Part shown: positions 1-8,587 of the stretch, in pieces
Layout: each line of letters starts with the position of its first letter
How positions within the stretch are numbered: the first letter of the stretch is position 1
Origin: an uncultured Lachnospiraceae bacterium
GTDB taxonomy: Bacteria; Bacillota; Clostridia; Lachnospirales; Lachnospiraceae
Reading direction: 5' to 3'
Assembly: GCA_910588535.1 (NCBI GenBank)
Contig: CAJUOO010000003.1
Span: 71,194 to 135,193, forward strand
Length of the DNA: 64,000 nt
Translations under genes and position numbers: made by a program
The notes under the pieces: generated by a model
The model's database searches: none
The model's input: only the letters and a program-made list of their open reading frames with translations
Told to the model about the DNA's origin: nothing

Positions 1-90
1 GCAACAAGGACTTTCCAGAAACAACAAGGTTTGTCTGTGGATGGGATAGTTGGGAGCAAGTCATGGAAGGCTGGGTTAGAATCTGTATAA
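1..90 (+). pseudogene. C-terminal end of an endolysin-type peptidoglycan-binding domain (partial at window edge)
   Basis: The window opens inside a reading frame that ends with TAA at 88-90. The 29 visible residues (ATRTFQKQQGLSVDGIVG and onward) match the second half of a PG_binding_1 domain, which anchors lysozymes and amidases to peptidoglycan. The same stretch recurs at 2995-3081, with the first 44 bases identical, so this is one of two copies. Whether the missing upstream part is intact cannot be seen. A terminator-like hairpin follows at 179. Confidence 0.7.
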
Positions 91-178
91 ATAATATGGA
101 GGCAGAAAAATACAAGAGATTTTGTTTAGATGAAAAAGAAAGGACAATGTCGAGTGAATAAAAGGAAGCCTTGTTATA

Positions 179-236
179 AGAGAGGTGCAGGAGCTGGTAA
201 TTTAGATCATTCAGCACCTCTCTGGTTAGCTTTTTG
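179..236 (+). terminator. Probable intrinsic terminator after the endolysin fragment
   Basis: AGAGAGGTGC (179-188) and GCACCTCTCT (214-223) form a perfect 10-bp stem with a 25-nt loop. A T5 run lies about 8 nt further on. The long loop and displaced T run make it less than ideal, but its place after the endolysin stop fits a terminator. Confidence 0.5.
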
Positions 237-303
237 CCTTTAAAATCATAAAAAGCATCCTGCTTAGATTTCTGGTCTTTAGTAAGGCAGATAAAAGTCA
301 AGG

Positions 304-605
304 ATAAGGACAATTATCTTGACCAACAACACAGTAACAGGAGCAGAGGGCAAAGAGAGTAGAGAGGCAAGGTGTTTTATAAGTAGTCTGCCATTAGAAA
401 TTAAAGATGTAGCGAAAACAGTGAGAGGACATTGGATGATAGAAAGCTACCACTGGCATATGGATGTGACATTTCGAGAAGATGGAAACTATACATTAGA
501 AAAACAAGCGTCATATAATCTGAATATTATGAAAAACTGTCACTGAATATATTAAAATTGATAGAAATAGGAAAAAAGGCAATAAGTATAAAAAACACTA
601 TGTGA
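304..605 (+). pseudogene. Remnant of an ISAs1-family transposase (C-terminal part, frameshifted)
   Basis: The frame read from 319 gives ESREARCFISSLPLEIKDV, then VRGHWMIESYHWHMDVTF and REDGNYTLEKQAS. This corresponds to the conserved C-terminal region of ISAs1/H-repeat DDE transposases (RYYISSL, VRxHWxIEN, HWxLDVxFxED). After NIMKN the frame is broken. The expected tail (LNILKLIEIGKKAISIKNTM) continues in another frame at 543-605. The N-terminal two thirds is absent, so this is a dead fragment. It marks the region as a landing site for mobile DNA. Confidence 0.75.
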
Positions 606-1028
606 TAGGTAAAACCAGAAAAGCACATAAAACTAATAATGAATTTATAAATTTTTAATTTTAAGCATAGCTTTGGTTAAAAATACATTTATGCGTTTGT
701 CGTAAATACGGGGAGGATTTTTGTTGAATTAATTAAATATTTTTGATACAATAAAATGGTAAAATTTTCCATTTTTGATTAAAGCATCCGAAGAGTTAGG
801 TTTGAGTTGACAAATAGTCCGTTTAGAATTTTGGTGTTGAGAATAAACTATAAACAAGATAATAAAAAGCATTTTGTTACGTGTCAGTGGATATATAAAG
901 ATATATTTTATGTGCATGAATAATTATGTAGATATTATTGTTTAAAAGAAAATATATCATTTTCCTTGGAAAATTGGTTATTTATTAAGGAAATAGTTGA
1001 CAATATTATTCAAGAGGTGTAAGATAAC

Positions 1029-2354
1029 ATGTTGGATAGTGTCGAAAAATATGATAATGTAATTACATATAAGAGGAAATCTAAGAAAATGTTAAGAAAT
1101 AAAAAAACAATTGATAAAGAAGAAAGTGTTGCTCAAAATACACTAACAAACATAACACCGAATGAAGAATTATTAGAGAAAATGAATAATATTGAAAGGC
1201 AAATTAGTGATATTAATATACGAAATGAAAAAGAGAAAAAAATAATTAAATGGGCGGCAGGTCTTATGGGAGCTATTATGTCATCTATTGTTCCCGTTAT
1301 AATATATAACATAATAGTTCCTATTGCGGTGCATACAGAAAATATAGAGGAAATAAGATCTGATATATCAAAAATAGACGAAAAAATCGAACAAGTGAAT
1401 GATATGATAGATAACAAAATCGAACAAATGGATAATAAGCTAGAAGAATTGACAAGATATGTTTATTTTCATATTAGTGATAAGAATAACCATGATATGT
1501 ATGCTATTTCTATAAAATTTAATAATGATAATGTACCAAAAACGACATTAGCCAATAATGATTATATGTTATCAGCACCAAATTGGACGGATTCTGATGT
1601 GAAAATAGCTAGTTTATTACAAAATGATAATATAGAATATACAGCAAAAGGATTACAAAACAGACCATTTGTGACAATGTATTTTGAAAATGGAAATGAA
1701 GTATATTTTTTAGGAAAATATAATGAAAATAATCATTGGGATGGAGAATGTATTTTAAATGTATATAGAAATAATGAATTAATGACTGTCTTTGAAGGAA
1801 CATATGATGATGGAGAATTAAAAAAGTTTAAAAGAATCGCATGTGATGATTCAAGAGAATGGACAGTTGCAAATAGAGTAGTTTTTGCTGAGTATACAGA
1901 TGGGGAGACTTGGAATTATACAAAAACGAAATCTTTTTCACAGGGAATTAATTCAGAAAATTTTGATGAAAATCAGATTCTAAGGGTTGATCAAATTTTA
2001 AATAGTATAGATGAAAAAGTTGTAAGTTATTACAAAGGAAGAATATCCGATAATTTTTATAATGATGAAACTGGAAATGCTATTATAGTCAATTATAAAG
2101 AAAATGGTGATGTCAGATTTTTATATGTTGGTAAAATAAAAGATGGATATCCGCATGATGATACTGATAATGCATGGTCTATAAGTTGGGGAAAGGCAAA
2201 CGATGGATATTATTACTATAAAGGTAAGTTTGTTGATGGAAATAATGTAGAAACACCCAAAAATTGGAGTCCAATGACACAAGAAGAAATAAAAGAAAAA
2301 ATAGCATTAGAGAATTTTGATTTCTCGTTGCAGGGACTAATTAATAGTAAATGA
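1029..2354 (+). CDS. AT-rich predicted membrane protein with coiled coils and MORN-like repeats, unknown function
   Basis: This 441-residue protein is not assignable to a known family. Residues 45-70 are charged and helical, about 73-101 form one hydrophobic membrane segment (AAGLMGAIMSSIVPVIIYNI), and 103-142 are heptad-like coiled coil (IRSDISKIDEKIEQVNDMID). The C-terminal half has MORN-like units: YFLGKYNENNHWDGE near 240, FEGTYDDGE near 265, YYKGRISDN near 345 and YYKGKFVDG near 405. The start follows a GAGGTG ribosome site. It is much more AT-rich than the carAB region and sits between two endolysin fragments, which suggests recent acquisition. A signalling, phage-defence or surface role would be guesswork. 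Confidence 0.75.
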   Translation: MLDSVEKYDNVITYKRKSKKMLRNKKTIDKEESVAQNTLTNITPNEELLEKMNNIERQISDINIRNEKEKKIIKWAAGLMGAIMSSIVPVIIYNIIVPIAVHTENIEEIRSDISKIDEKIEQVNDMIDNKIEQMDNKLEELTRYVYFHISDKNNHDMYAISIKFNNDNVPKTTLANNDYMLSAPNWTDSDVKIASLLQNDNIEYTAKGLQNRPFVTMYFENGNEVYFLGKYNENNHWDGECILNVYRNNELMTVFEGTYDDGELKKFKRIACDDSREWTVANRVVFAEYTDGETWNYTKTKSFSQGINSENFDENQILRVDQILNSIDEKVVSYYKGRISDNFYNDETGNAIIVNYKENGDVRFLYVGKIKDGYPHDDTDNAWSISWGKANDGYYYYKGKFVDGNNVETPKNWSPMTQEEIKEKIALENFDFSLQGLINSK

Positions 2355-2427
2355 TAGTTATATTTGTACCACATTATATTATCATAGTTGAAACTAAATA
2401 CTTTACATTAATATTTGGTAAAAAGAA

Positions 2428-2470
2428 GAACTCTCGATTGTACTGGCATACTTTCGGGGGTTCGTTTTTT
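2428..2470 (+). terminator. Intrinsic terminator of the 441-residue membrane protein gene
   Basis: GAACTCTCG (2428-2436) pairs with CGGGGGTTC (2455-2463) through nine positions including two G-U pairs, followed by T6 at 2465-2470. It lies about 75 bases after the stop at 2354. From here to 2630 I see no gene. Confidence 0.65.
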
Positions 2471-2630
2471 GTGTTCCATAACATGATATTGTCTTTTTGT
2501 TTGATAATATTATGACATATGCAGATCTGATTTGCAATATTCTTTTATAAACTTTTTGGATTTCTTCTAGTTTCTTATCGTGGATTGCCAGAAGTTTGTG
2601 GATTATGTAGATAATCCATAATATGTACCA

Positions 2631-3081
2631 ATTATATATAGTTTAAACGATAACCAGAGAGATGCCTTAATCAGTTTTGCTTATAACTGTGGAGCTAGAA
2701 ATTTAAGGACGCTTTGTAAAGGGCGTCCAGCGGCGCAGATCGCCAAAGCTATTCTTCTTTACAACAAAGTAAGAGGAAAGGTTTTTGCGGGCTTAATGAA
2801 GCGAAGGAAGGCAGAGAGGGAGCTGTTTCTCAGACCAGTGGGAGGGGGCAGCTTCCAGCACAACAACGACACAGGGAGAGAAGTACAAGATGGATACGAT
2901 TAGAAAGGGAAGCAAGGGGAAGACAGTTAAAGTGTGGCAGATCATTGTGGGAGTAAATCCAGATGGTATTTTCGGAAGTGGAACGGAGACAGCAACAAGG
3001 ACTTTCCAGAAACAACAAGGTTTGTCTGTGGATGGAATTGTTGGGGAAAAGTCATGGAGAATTGGATTGGATTCTCTGTAG
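2631..3081 (+). pseudogene. Frameshifted and 5'-truncated phage endolysin (GH24-type lysozyme plus peptidoglycan-binding domain)
   Basis: Frame 2631-2903 encodes LNDNQRDALISFAYNCGARN and then GLMKRRKAERELFL. These are hallmark segments of the C-terminal lobe of T4/P22-type (GH24) lysozymes. The N-terminal catalytic segment is missing. The frame ends at TAG 2901, and a PG_binding_1 domain (GSKGKTVKVWQIIVG, then GIFGSGTETATRTFQKQQGL) continues in another frame from ATG 2890 to 3081. The overlap suggests an original lysozyme plus binding-domain protein now split by a frameshift. Its last third repeats the fragment at 1-90. Confidence 0.7.
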
Positions 3082-3174
3082 AAAAAATATATTGACAAAT
3101 AGTACTTAATACGATATTACACTAAGTCAACTGCTCATAACCTTAAGATCGTAGGTAGTTGATCCCAACGCCTA

Positions 3175-3200
3175 TAAAAAACGAAAAGATTTTATTCGTT
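3175..3200 (-). terminator. Possible weak terminator after the SpoIID-like gene
   Basis: On the minus strand AACGAA and TTCGTT (plus-strand positions 3195-3200 and 3180-3185) form a 6-bp stem followed by about five Ts. It is short but correctly placed 24 bases past the minus-strand stop at 3224. Confidence 0.35.
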
Positions 3201-3223
3201 ATATTAATATTTGTATGTTATTA

Positions 3224-4111
3224 CTATATGGTCATCCAATTCGGACATGTAGATCGCCTTCCATCACAATATTGAGTAAGGATTGGCTGTCTGACATCAG
3301 GACGAGAGAGATATTGATCAAAAATTTCATCCACAACAAGGGAGATACTGTCAAAGATATTTCTTCCATTGATCCATTTATGATCAAAGGCGGTGGAGGA
3401 GGTGATAGTAAAAGAGTAGCCTTTGTTTCGGTACCATTCTGTATATACTCTGTTGAGAGTGAAGGACATAATTGCCAGTACATTAGCTGTGATAGTTGAG
3501 GTTGGCCATGTGGCATAGATTTCACTGGAAGCGACATTTTTTACATAGTCCCGATAGGGTACATAGTAATTTTGTGCTGTGCTGTCGGTGGGGGAGCCAT
3601 CATGCACAACTATAAATTCTGGTATGACAACACGACTGAGCACAATTTCTCCTGATTCACCGAGAGGTTTTATCTCAGCTTCCGCTATCTTGGGAGGATA
3701 GTTGCCGTAAAGTGTGTGTGCGGGGATAACCAGATTGGTGCCGTGACCGGTTGGAGTGATAGGAGTCAGATGAATTTCCTGTACAGAATTACTGTCAGGA
3801 AGAATCTCTGTGCCAGAGACATCAAATGGCTCGAAGCCATCCGCCGTGACATTGAGGGTATATTCAGAGTAGGGCTGTTCGATGCCCGGCTCCATGCTGT
3901 ACTCAAGGGGAGGGGCACTTAAAGAAACAAGTTCTGTCTGCCCGGAGGAATTGGTGCGGACTTGTTCGATAATGCTGTCTGGATTTCCTGTGTAGGAGAT
4001 TGTGACAAGAGCATTCTCGATAGGATGATTATTTGCAGAGGATAAGACACTGACCAAAAGACCGCCAGTCTGTCCAGAGGTGGTCTGCATCCCTCGTAAA
4101 GTTAGATTCAT
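3224..4111 (-). CDS. SpoIID/LytB-like peptidoglycan-associated protein, probably C-terminally truncated
   Basis: This 295-residue protein begins with a carboxypeptidase-regulatory-like beta domain (about residues 12-120; GGLLVSVLSSANNHPIENAL). It ends with a SpoIID-like segment: YRDYVKNVASSEIYATWPTS, then ANVLAIMSFTLNRVYTEWYR, then GYSFTITSSTAFDH. Relatives in Lachnospiraceae, as I remember them, continue past the CPNWM motif into a C-terminal peptidoglycan-binding domain. Here the frame stops at CPNWMTI, so that part seems lost. The truncation point borders the mobile-element debris at 1-3200. No signal peptide is obvious. The family suggests a cell-wall or spore-envelope role; whether the short form works is unknown. 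Confidence 0.65.
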   Translation of the reverse strand: MNLTLRGMQTTSGQTGGLLVSVLSSANNHPIENALVTISYTGNPDSIIEQVRTNSSGQTELVSLSAPPLEYSMEPGIEQPYSEYTLNVTADGFEPFDVSGTEILPDSNSVQEIHLTPITPTGHGTNLVIPAHTLYGNYPPKIAEAEIKPLGESGEIVLSRVVIPEFIVVHDGSPTDSTAQNYYVPYRDYVKNVASSEIYATWPTSTITANVLAIMSFTLNRVYTEWYRNKGYSFTITSSTAFDHKWINGRNIFDSISLVVDEIFDQYLSRPDVRQPILTQYCDGRRSTCPNWMTI

Positions 4112-4159
4112 AAGATACCTCGATGGTAATTTTTCCTAAATAGTATATGCAAAAAATGC

Positions 4160-4188
4160 TTGATTAATCCAAGGAAGTGTGGTAAAAT
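4160..4188 (+). promoter_or_regulatory. Predicted sigma-A promoter of carAB-arcC
   Basis: TTGATT (4160-4165) is separated by exactly 17 bases from TAAAAT (4183-4188). Transcription would start near 4195 and give a leader of about 118 nt containing the hairpin at 4210-4267. Confidence 0.5.
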
Positions 4189-4209
4189 CTCTAAGATTTA
4201 ACCAAGGCT

Positions 4210-4267
4210 AATACAGCATTGCAGAAATGGCGGATAGCATTTTCCACATAATCTGCAGTGCTGTATT
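4210..4267 (+). promoter_or_regulatory. Long inverted repeat in the carA leader
   Basis: AATACAGCATTGCAGA (4210-4225) and TCTGCAGTGCTGTATT (4252-4267) are complementary over 16 positions with one G-T pair and a 26-nt loop. It lies between the predicted start of transcription and carA. It has no T run, so it is not a simple terminator. It could be a leader RNA structure or part of a pyrimidine- or arginine-responsive switch. I did not recognise a PyrR-binding or known riboswitch consensus. Confidence 0.5.
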
Positions 4268-4312
4268 GGAGTGTGCAAAAACAAATAAGAAAGGAACAGG
4301 AGGCAGATTGAA

Positions 4313-5386
4313 ATGAAAGCTTTTCTGATCTTAGAGGACGGTACGGTCTTTCAGGGCGTCAGTATTGGTTCTACAAGGGAAATTATCAGTGAAATTGTCT
4401 TTAACACATCTATGACAGGTTATCTTGAGGTTCTTACCGATCCATCCTACGCCGGGCAGGCGGTCGTTATGACTTACCCTCTTATTGGAAATTACGGAAT
4501 ATGTTATGAAGATATGGAATCACTGCGTCCATGGCCAGATGGATATATCGTGAGGGAATTATCTAGGATGCCAAGCAATTTCAGAAGTGAAGCTTCTATC
4601 CAAGAATTTCTTACAAAGCATGATATTCCGGGAATATGTGGGATTGACACAAGAGCTCTCACAAAGCTGCTGCGCGAGAAAGGTACTATGAACGGCATGA
4701 TCACCACCAAGGAATATCAAGCAGCCGAGGTGATGGAGCGTATCCATGCATACCGCTGTGAGAAGGTAGTGGAAAAGGTTTCATGCAAAGAGAAGCAGGT
4801 TCTTGATCATTCGGGCTTTCATGTTGCATTGCTGGATCTAGGTGCGAAGGATAATATTGCCCGTTCCTTACATAAGCGGGGATGTAAGGTCACGATCTAT
4901 CCCGCTTACACGACGGCAGAGGAGATTCTGGCATCAGAGCCAGATGGTATTATGCTGTCCAATGGTCCCGGAGATCCCAAAGAATGTGTAACTATAATAG
5001 AAGAGATCAAGAAGCTGTATCAATCTTCTGTCCCAATTTTTGCAATCTGCCTAGGACATCAGTTGATGGCTTTGGCGGCAGGCGCGGATACTTATAAGAT
5101 GAAATATGGGCACAGAGGCGGTAATCATCCAGTAAAAGATCTTGAAACTGGCAGAGTATATATTTCTTCCCAAAATCATGGTTATGTGGTGGATGTTGAG
5201 AACCTTGACGGCAATGTAGCTGAACAGAGTTTTGTAAATGTAAATGATGGCACAAATGAAGGGCTTCATTATCTGGGAAAGAATATATTTACAGTTCAGT
5301 TTCACCCAGAGGCGTGTCCGGGACCACAGGATTCTGGATTTTTGTTTGATCGGTTTATAAAGATGATGGAGGTGGCCCATGCCTAG
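4313..5386 (+). CDS. carA: Carbamoyl-phosphate synthase, small (glutaminase) subunit
   Basis: This 357-residue subunit hydrolyses glutamine and passes ammonia to CarB for carbamoyl phosphate synthesis, feeding pyrimidine and arginine pathways. The N-terminal domain begins KAFLILEDGTVFQG. The class I glutaminase domain carries the nucleophile Cys246 in FAICLGHQLM and the His331/Glu333 pair in VQFHPEACPGP. The length is normal. The start follows GGAGG with good spacing. The stop overlaps carB by 8 bases, typical of translational coupling. Confidence 0.97.
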   Translation: MKAFLILEDGTVFQGVSIGSTREIISEIVFNTSMTGYLEVLTDPSYAGQAVVMTYPLIGNYGICYEDMESLRPWPDGYIVRELSRMPSNFRSEASIQEFLTKHDIPGICGIDTRALTKLLREKGTMNGMITTKEYQAAEVMERIHAYRCEKVVEKVSCKEKQVLDHSGFHVALLDLGAKDNIARSLHKRGCKVTIYPAYTTAEEILASEPDGIMLSNGPGDPKECVTIIEEIKKLYQSSVPIFAICLGHQLMALAAGADTYKMKYGHRGGNHPVKDLETGRVYISSQNHGYVVDVENLDGNVAEQSFVNVNDGTNEGLHYLGKNIFTVQFHPEACPGPQDSGFLFDRFIKMMEVAHA

Positions 5387-8300
5387 AAATTCAGATATCA
5401 GAAAGGTATTAGTAATTGGATCTGGCCCGATTGTGATTGGACAGGCAGCAGAATTTGACTATGCTGGCACACAGGCGTGTCGTTCTTTAAAGGAGGAGGG
5501 CATAACAGTTGTGCTGGTAAATTCAAATCCAGCGACGATTATGACGGACAAGGATATTGCAGATATGGTTTATATCGAGCCATTGACAGTTCCTGTGTTA
5601 GAGAAGATTATAATAAAAGAAAAGCCAGATAGCATACTTCCCACTTTAGGGGGTCAGGCGGGGCTTAATCTTGCCATGGAGCTCGATGAGTGTGGATTTT
5701 TAAAGGAGCATCATGTAAAGCTTATCGGAACCACGCCAGAAACGATCAAGAAGGCGGAGGATCGTCTGGAATTTAAACTTACCATGGAGAAATTGCATGA
5801 GCCTATCGCTGCCTCTATGGTGGTGGAGAATGTGGAGGATGGTGTGGCGTTTGCAAAATCCATCGGCTATCCAATTGTATTAAGGCCAGCGTACACACTT
5901 GGCGGGAGCGGTGGCGGTATCGCGGCGGATGAGGAGGAGCTGATTGAGATTCTTGCCAACGGACTGCGCTTAAGCCGTGTAGGTCAGGTACTTGTGGAGC
6001 GCTGCATCGCAGGCTGGAAGGAGATTGAATATGAGGTAATGCGTGACAGTGCCGGCAACTGCATTACTGTCTGTAATATGGAAAATCTGGATCCAGTTGG
6101 AGTTCACACAGGCGACAGTATTGTGGTTGCCCCTTCGCAGACACTTGGAGATAAGGAATATCAGATGCTTCGCACATCTGCTCTAAATATTATCAATGAG
6201 CTTCAAATTACCGGAGGTTGTAATGTGCAGTTTGCCCTTCACCCAGAGAGCTTTGAGTACTGTGTGATCGAGGTAAATCCCCGCGTCAGCCGTTCTTCTG
6301 CTCTGGCCTCCAAGGCGACAGGATACCCTATCGCAAAAGTCGCGGCAAAGATTGCACTTGGCTATACGCTGGATGAGATCAAAAACGCAATTACAAAGAA
6401 GACATATGCAAGTTTTGAACCAGCGCTGGATTATTGTGTAGTCAAGATTCCAAGGCTTCCATTTGATAAATTTATCAGTGCAAAGAGAACACTTACCACA
6501 CAGATGAAGGCGACCGGAGAGGTAATGAGTATATGCACAAGCTTTGAGGGCGGTCTTATGAAGGCGATACGATCGTTGGAACAACATGTGGACAGCCTAA
6601 TGTCCTACAATTTCTCAAATCTGACAGATGAGGAGCTTATGGAAGCTCTGCACCGTGTGGATGATCGGCGAATTTTTGTGATTGCGGAGGCCCTGCGAAG
6701 AAAAGTTTCCTATGAGACCATTCATAATATAACAAAAATTGATAACTGGTTTATTGACAAGCTTGCTGTTTTAGTGATGATGGAGGAGACTCTGCGACAG
6801 CAGCCTTTGACGAGAGAGCTGTTGATTGAGGCAAAGCGGCTGGAATTTCCAGATAAGGTTATCGGGGAGCTTGTGGGAAGATCAGAAAAGGAAATCAAAG
6901 ATTTACGGAGAGAGTGGAAGATAGAGGCAGCCTTTAAGATCGTAGATACCTGTGCGGCAGAATTTGCCGCGGAGACACCCTATTATTATTCCTGCTTTGG
7001 CAGCGAGACAGAGGCAGAGCCGCGCAGGGATAAAAAGAAGGTTTTGGTACTTGGATCTGGTCCTATCCGCATCGGGCAGGGAATTGAGTTTGACTATTGT
7101 TCTGTGCACTGCACATGGTCATTTAGGGAAGCTGGGTATGAGACAGTTATCATTAATAACAATCCTGAGACGGTGAGTACCGATTTTGACATTGCAGATA
7201 AACTGTATTTTGAGCCTTTGACGCCGGAGGATGTAGAGAATATTGTAGAGGTGGAAAAACCTGACGGGGCGGTGGTACAATTTGGTGGCCAGACGGCGAT
7301 CAAGCTTACGGAAGCTTTGTTGAAGATGGGCGTTCCAATTCTCGGTACAGCCGCAGAAGATGTAGATGCCGCGGAGGATCGAGAGTTGTTTGATAGAATC
7401 TTGGAGCAGTGCCAGATAAAAAGACCAGCAGGACACACGGTATTTACCTGCGAGGAGGCAGTGAAGGCGGCAAATGACCTAGGGTATCCGGTTCTTGTGA
7501 GACCATCCTATGTACTTGGCGGACAGGGCATGAGAATTGCCATCAGCGATGAGGACATTCAGGAATTTATAGGAATTATCAATCAGATCGCACAGGAGCA
7601 TCCAATTCTTGTCGACAAATATTTGGTGGGCAAGGAGATCGAGGTGGATGCTGTGTGCGATGGTGAGGATATCTTGATACCGGGTATTATGGAACATATC
7701 GAGAGAGCAGGTATTCATTCTGGAGATAGTATTTCTGTCTACCCGGCACAAAGCATCAGTACTAAGGCGGTGGAGACCATTGAGCTTTATACAAAGAGGC
7801 TTGCCCGTGCGCTTCATGTAAAAGGGCTGATCAATATTCAGTTTATTGTGTGTGGCGATGAGGTTTATGTAATTGAGGTGAATCCACGCTCCAGCCGCAC
7901 CGTCCCTTATATCAGCAAGGTGACAGGAGTTCCTATTGTAAAGCTTGCCGCAAGGGTAATAACGGGAAGTACAATCAAGGAGCTTGGCTATACACCGGGA
8001 CTGTTTAAGGCATCTGACTATATTGCCATCAAGATGCCGGTATTTTCCTTTGAGAAGCTTAGAGGAGCCGATATAAGCTTGGGACCGGAGATGAAATCTA
8101 CAGGAGAGTGTCTAGGGCTTGCAAAAACCTTTAATGAAGCACTCTATAAAGCATTTTTGGGTGCAGGTGTGAATCTTCCCAAACATAAAAAGATGATATT
8201 AACGGTAAATGACGAGTCAAAGGAGGAGGCAGTAGATATTGGCAGGCGCTTTGAGGCACTGGGCTATACAATCTATGCAACGAGGGGAACCGCCTCCTAT

Positions 8301-8576
8301 CTTCAGGAGAATGGCGTTCATGCACTAAAGATCAATAAGCTAGAGCAGGAGGCACCAAATCTGATGGATCTGATTTACAGCCATGAGATTGATCTGGTTA
8401 TCGACATCCCTTCACAGGGATATGAGAGAAGCAAGGATGGTTTTTTGATACGTCGTTATGCCATAGAGACGGGAGTAAATTGTCTGACAGCGCTAGATAC
8501 AGCCAATGCGTTGTTGACCAGTCTGGAACATGCAGAGCATCGGACATTGACACCGATCGATATTGCCACAATATAG
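5379..8576 (+). CDS. carB: Carbamoyl-phosphate synthase, large subunit
   Basis: This 1065-residue subunit assembles carbamoyl phosphate from bicarbonate, ammonia and two ATP. The two homologous halves are visible: KVLVIGSGPIVIGQAAEFDY near residue 9 and KVLVLGSGPIRIGQGIEFDY near 550. Each has ATP-grasp segments (VLRPAYTLGGSGGG; VLVRPSYVLGGQGM) and a repeated VIEVNPR motif. The C-terminal MGS-like allosteric domain begins about residue 940 (KKMILTVNDESKEEAVDIGR). The length matches the family, with no lost motifs. carA overlaps its start and arcC begins 11 bases after its stop. Confidence 0.97.
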   Translation: MPRNSDIRKVLVIGSGPIVIGQAAEFDYAGTQACRSLKEEGITVVLVNSNPATIMTDKDIADMVYIEPLTVPVLEKIIIKEKPDSILPTLGGQAGLNLAMELDECGFLKEHHVKLIGTTPETIKKAEDRLEFKLTMEKLHEPIAASMVVENVEDGVAFAKSIGYPIVLRPAYTLGGSGGGIAADEEELIEILANGLRLSRVGQVLVERCIAGWKEIEYEVMRDSAGNCITVCNMENLDPVGVHTGDSIVVAPSQTLGDKEYQMLRTSALNIINELQITGGCNVQFALHPESFEYCVIEVNPRVSRSSALASKATGYPIAKVAAKIALGYTLDEIKNAITKKTYASFEPALDYCVVKIPRLPFDKFISAKRTLTTQMKATGEVMSICTSFEGGLMKAIRSLEQHVDSLMSYNFSNLTDEELMEALHRVDDRRIFVIAEALRRKVSYETIHNITKIDNWFIDKLAVLVMMEETLRQQPLTRELLIEAKRLEFPDKVIGELVGRSEKEIKDLRREWKIEAAFKIVDTCAAEFAAETPYYYSCFGSETEAEPRRDKKKVLVLGSGPIRIGQGIEFDYCSVHCTWSFREAGYETVIINNNPETVSTDFDIADKLYFEPLTPEDVENIVEVEKPDGAVVQFGGQTAIKLTEALLKMGVPILGTAAEDVDAAEDRELFDRILEQCQIKRPAGHTVFTCEEAVKAANDLGYPVLVRPSYVLGGQGMRIAISDEDIQEFIGIINQIAQEHPILVDKYLVGKEIEVDAVCDGEDILIPGIMEHIERAGIHSGDSISVYPAQSISTKAVETIELYTKRLARALHVKGLINIQFIVCGDEVYVIEVNPRSSRTVPYISKVTGVPIVKLAARVITGSTIKELGYTPGLFKASDYIAIKMPVFSFEKLRGADISLGPEMKSTGECLGLAKTFNEALYKAFLGAGVNLPKHKKMILTVNDESKEEAVDIGRRFEALGYTIYATRGTASYLQENGVHALKINKLEQEAPNLMDLIYSHEIDLVIDIPSQGYERSKDGFLIRRYAIETGVNCLTALDTANALLTSLEHAEHRTLTPIDIATI

Positions 8577-8587
8577 GAGGGAGACAG

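Noticed and set aside
3125..3172. tRNA-like stretch with CTCATAA (CAT anticodon loop) and a GATCGTAGGT...GATCCC T-arm-like part, possibly a phage attachment remnant
   Set aside because: The anticodon stem does not pair, the T arm is disturbed and no 5' half exists. Without a tRNA scan I cannot call it a tRNA or att site.
6183..6587. Several long antisense frames within carB and other well-supported genes
   Set aside because: They are shadows of strongly supported coding regions, with no start signals or recognisable domains.
8480..8587. Longer 345-residue start for carbamate kinase
   Set aside because: The extra 36 residues lie inside carB and match nothing, while GTG 8588 has an ideal ribosome site and gives the family length.
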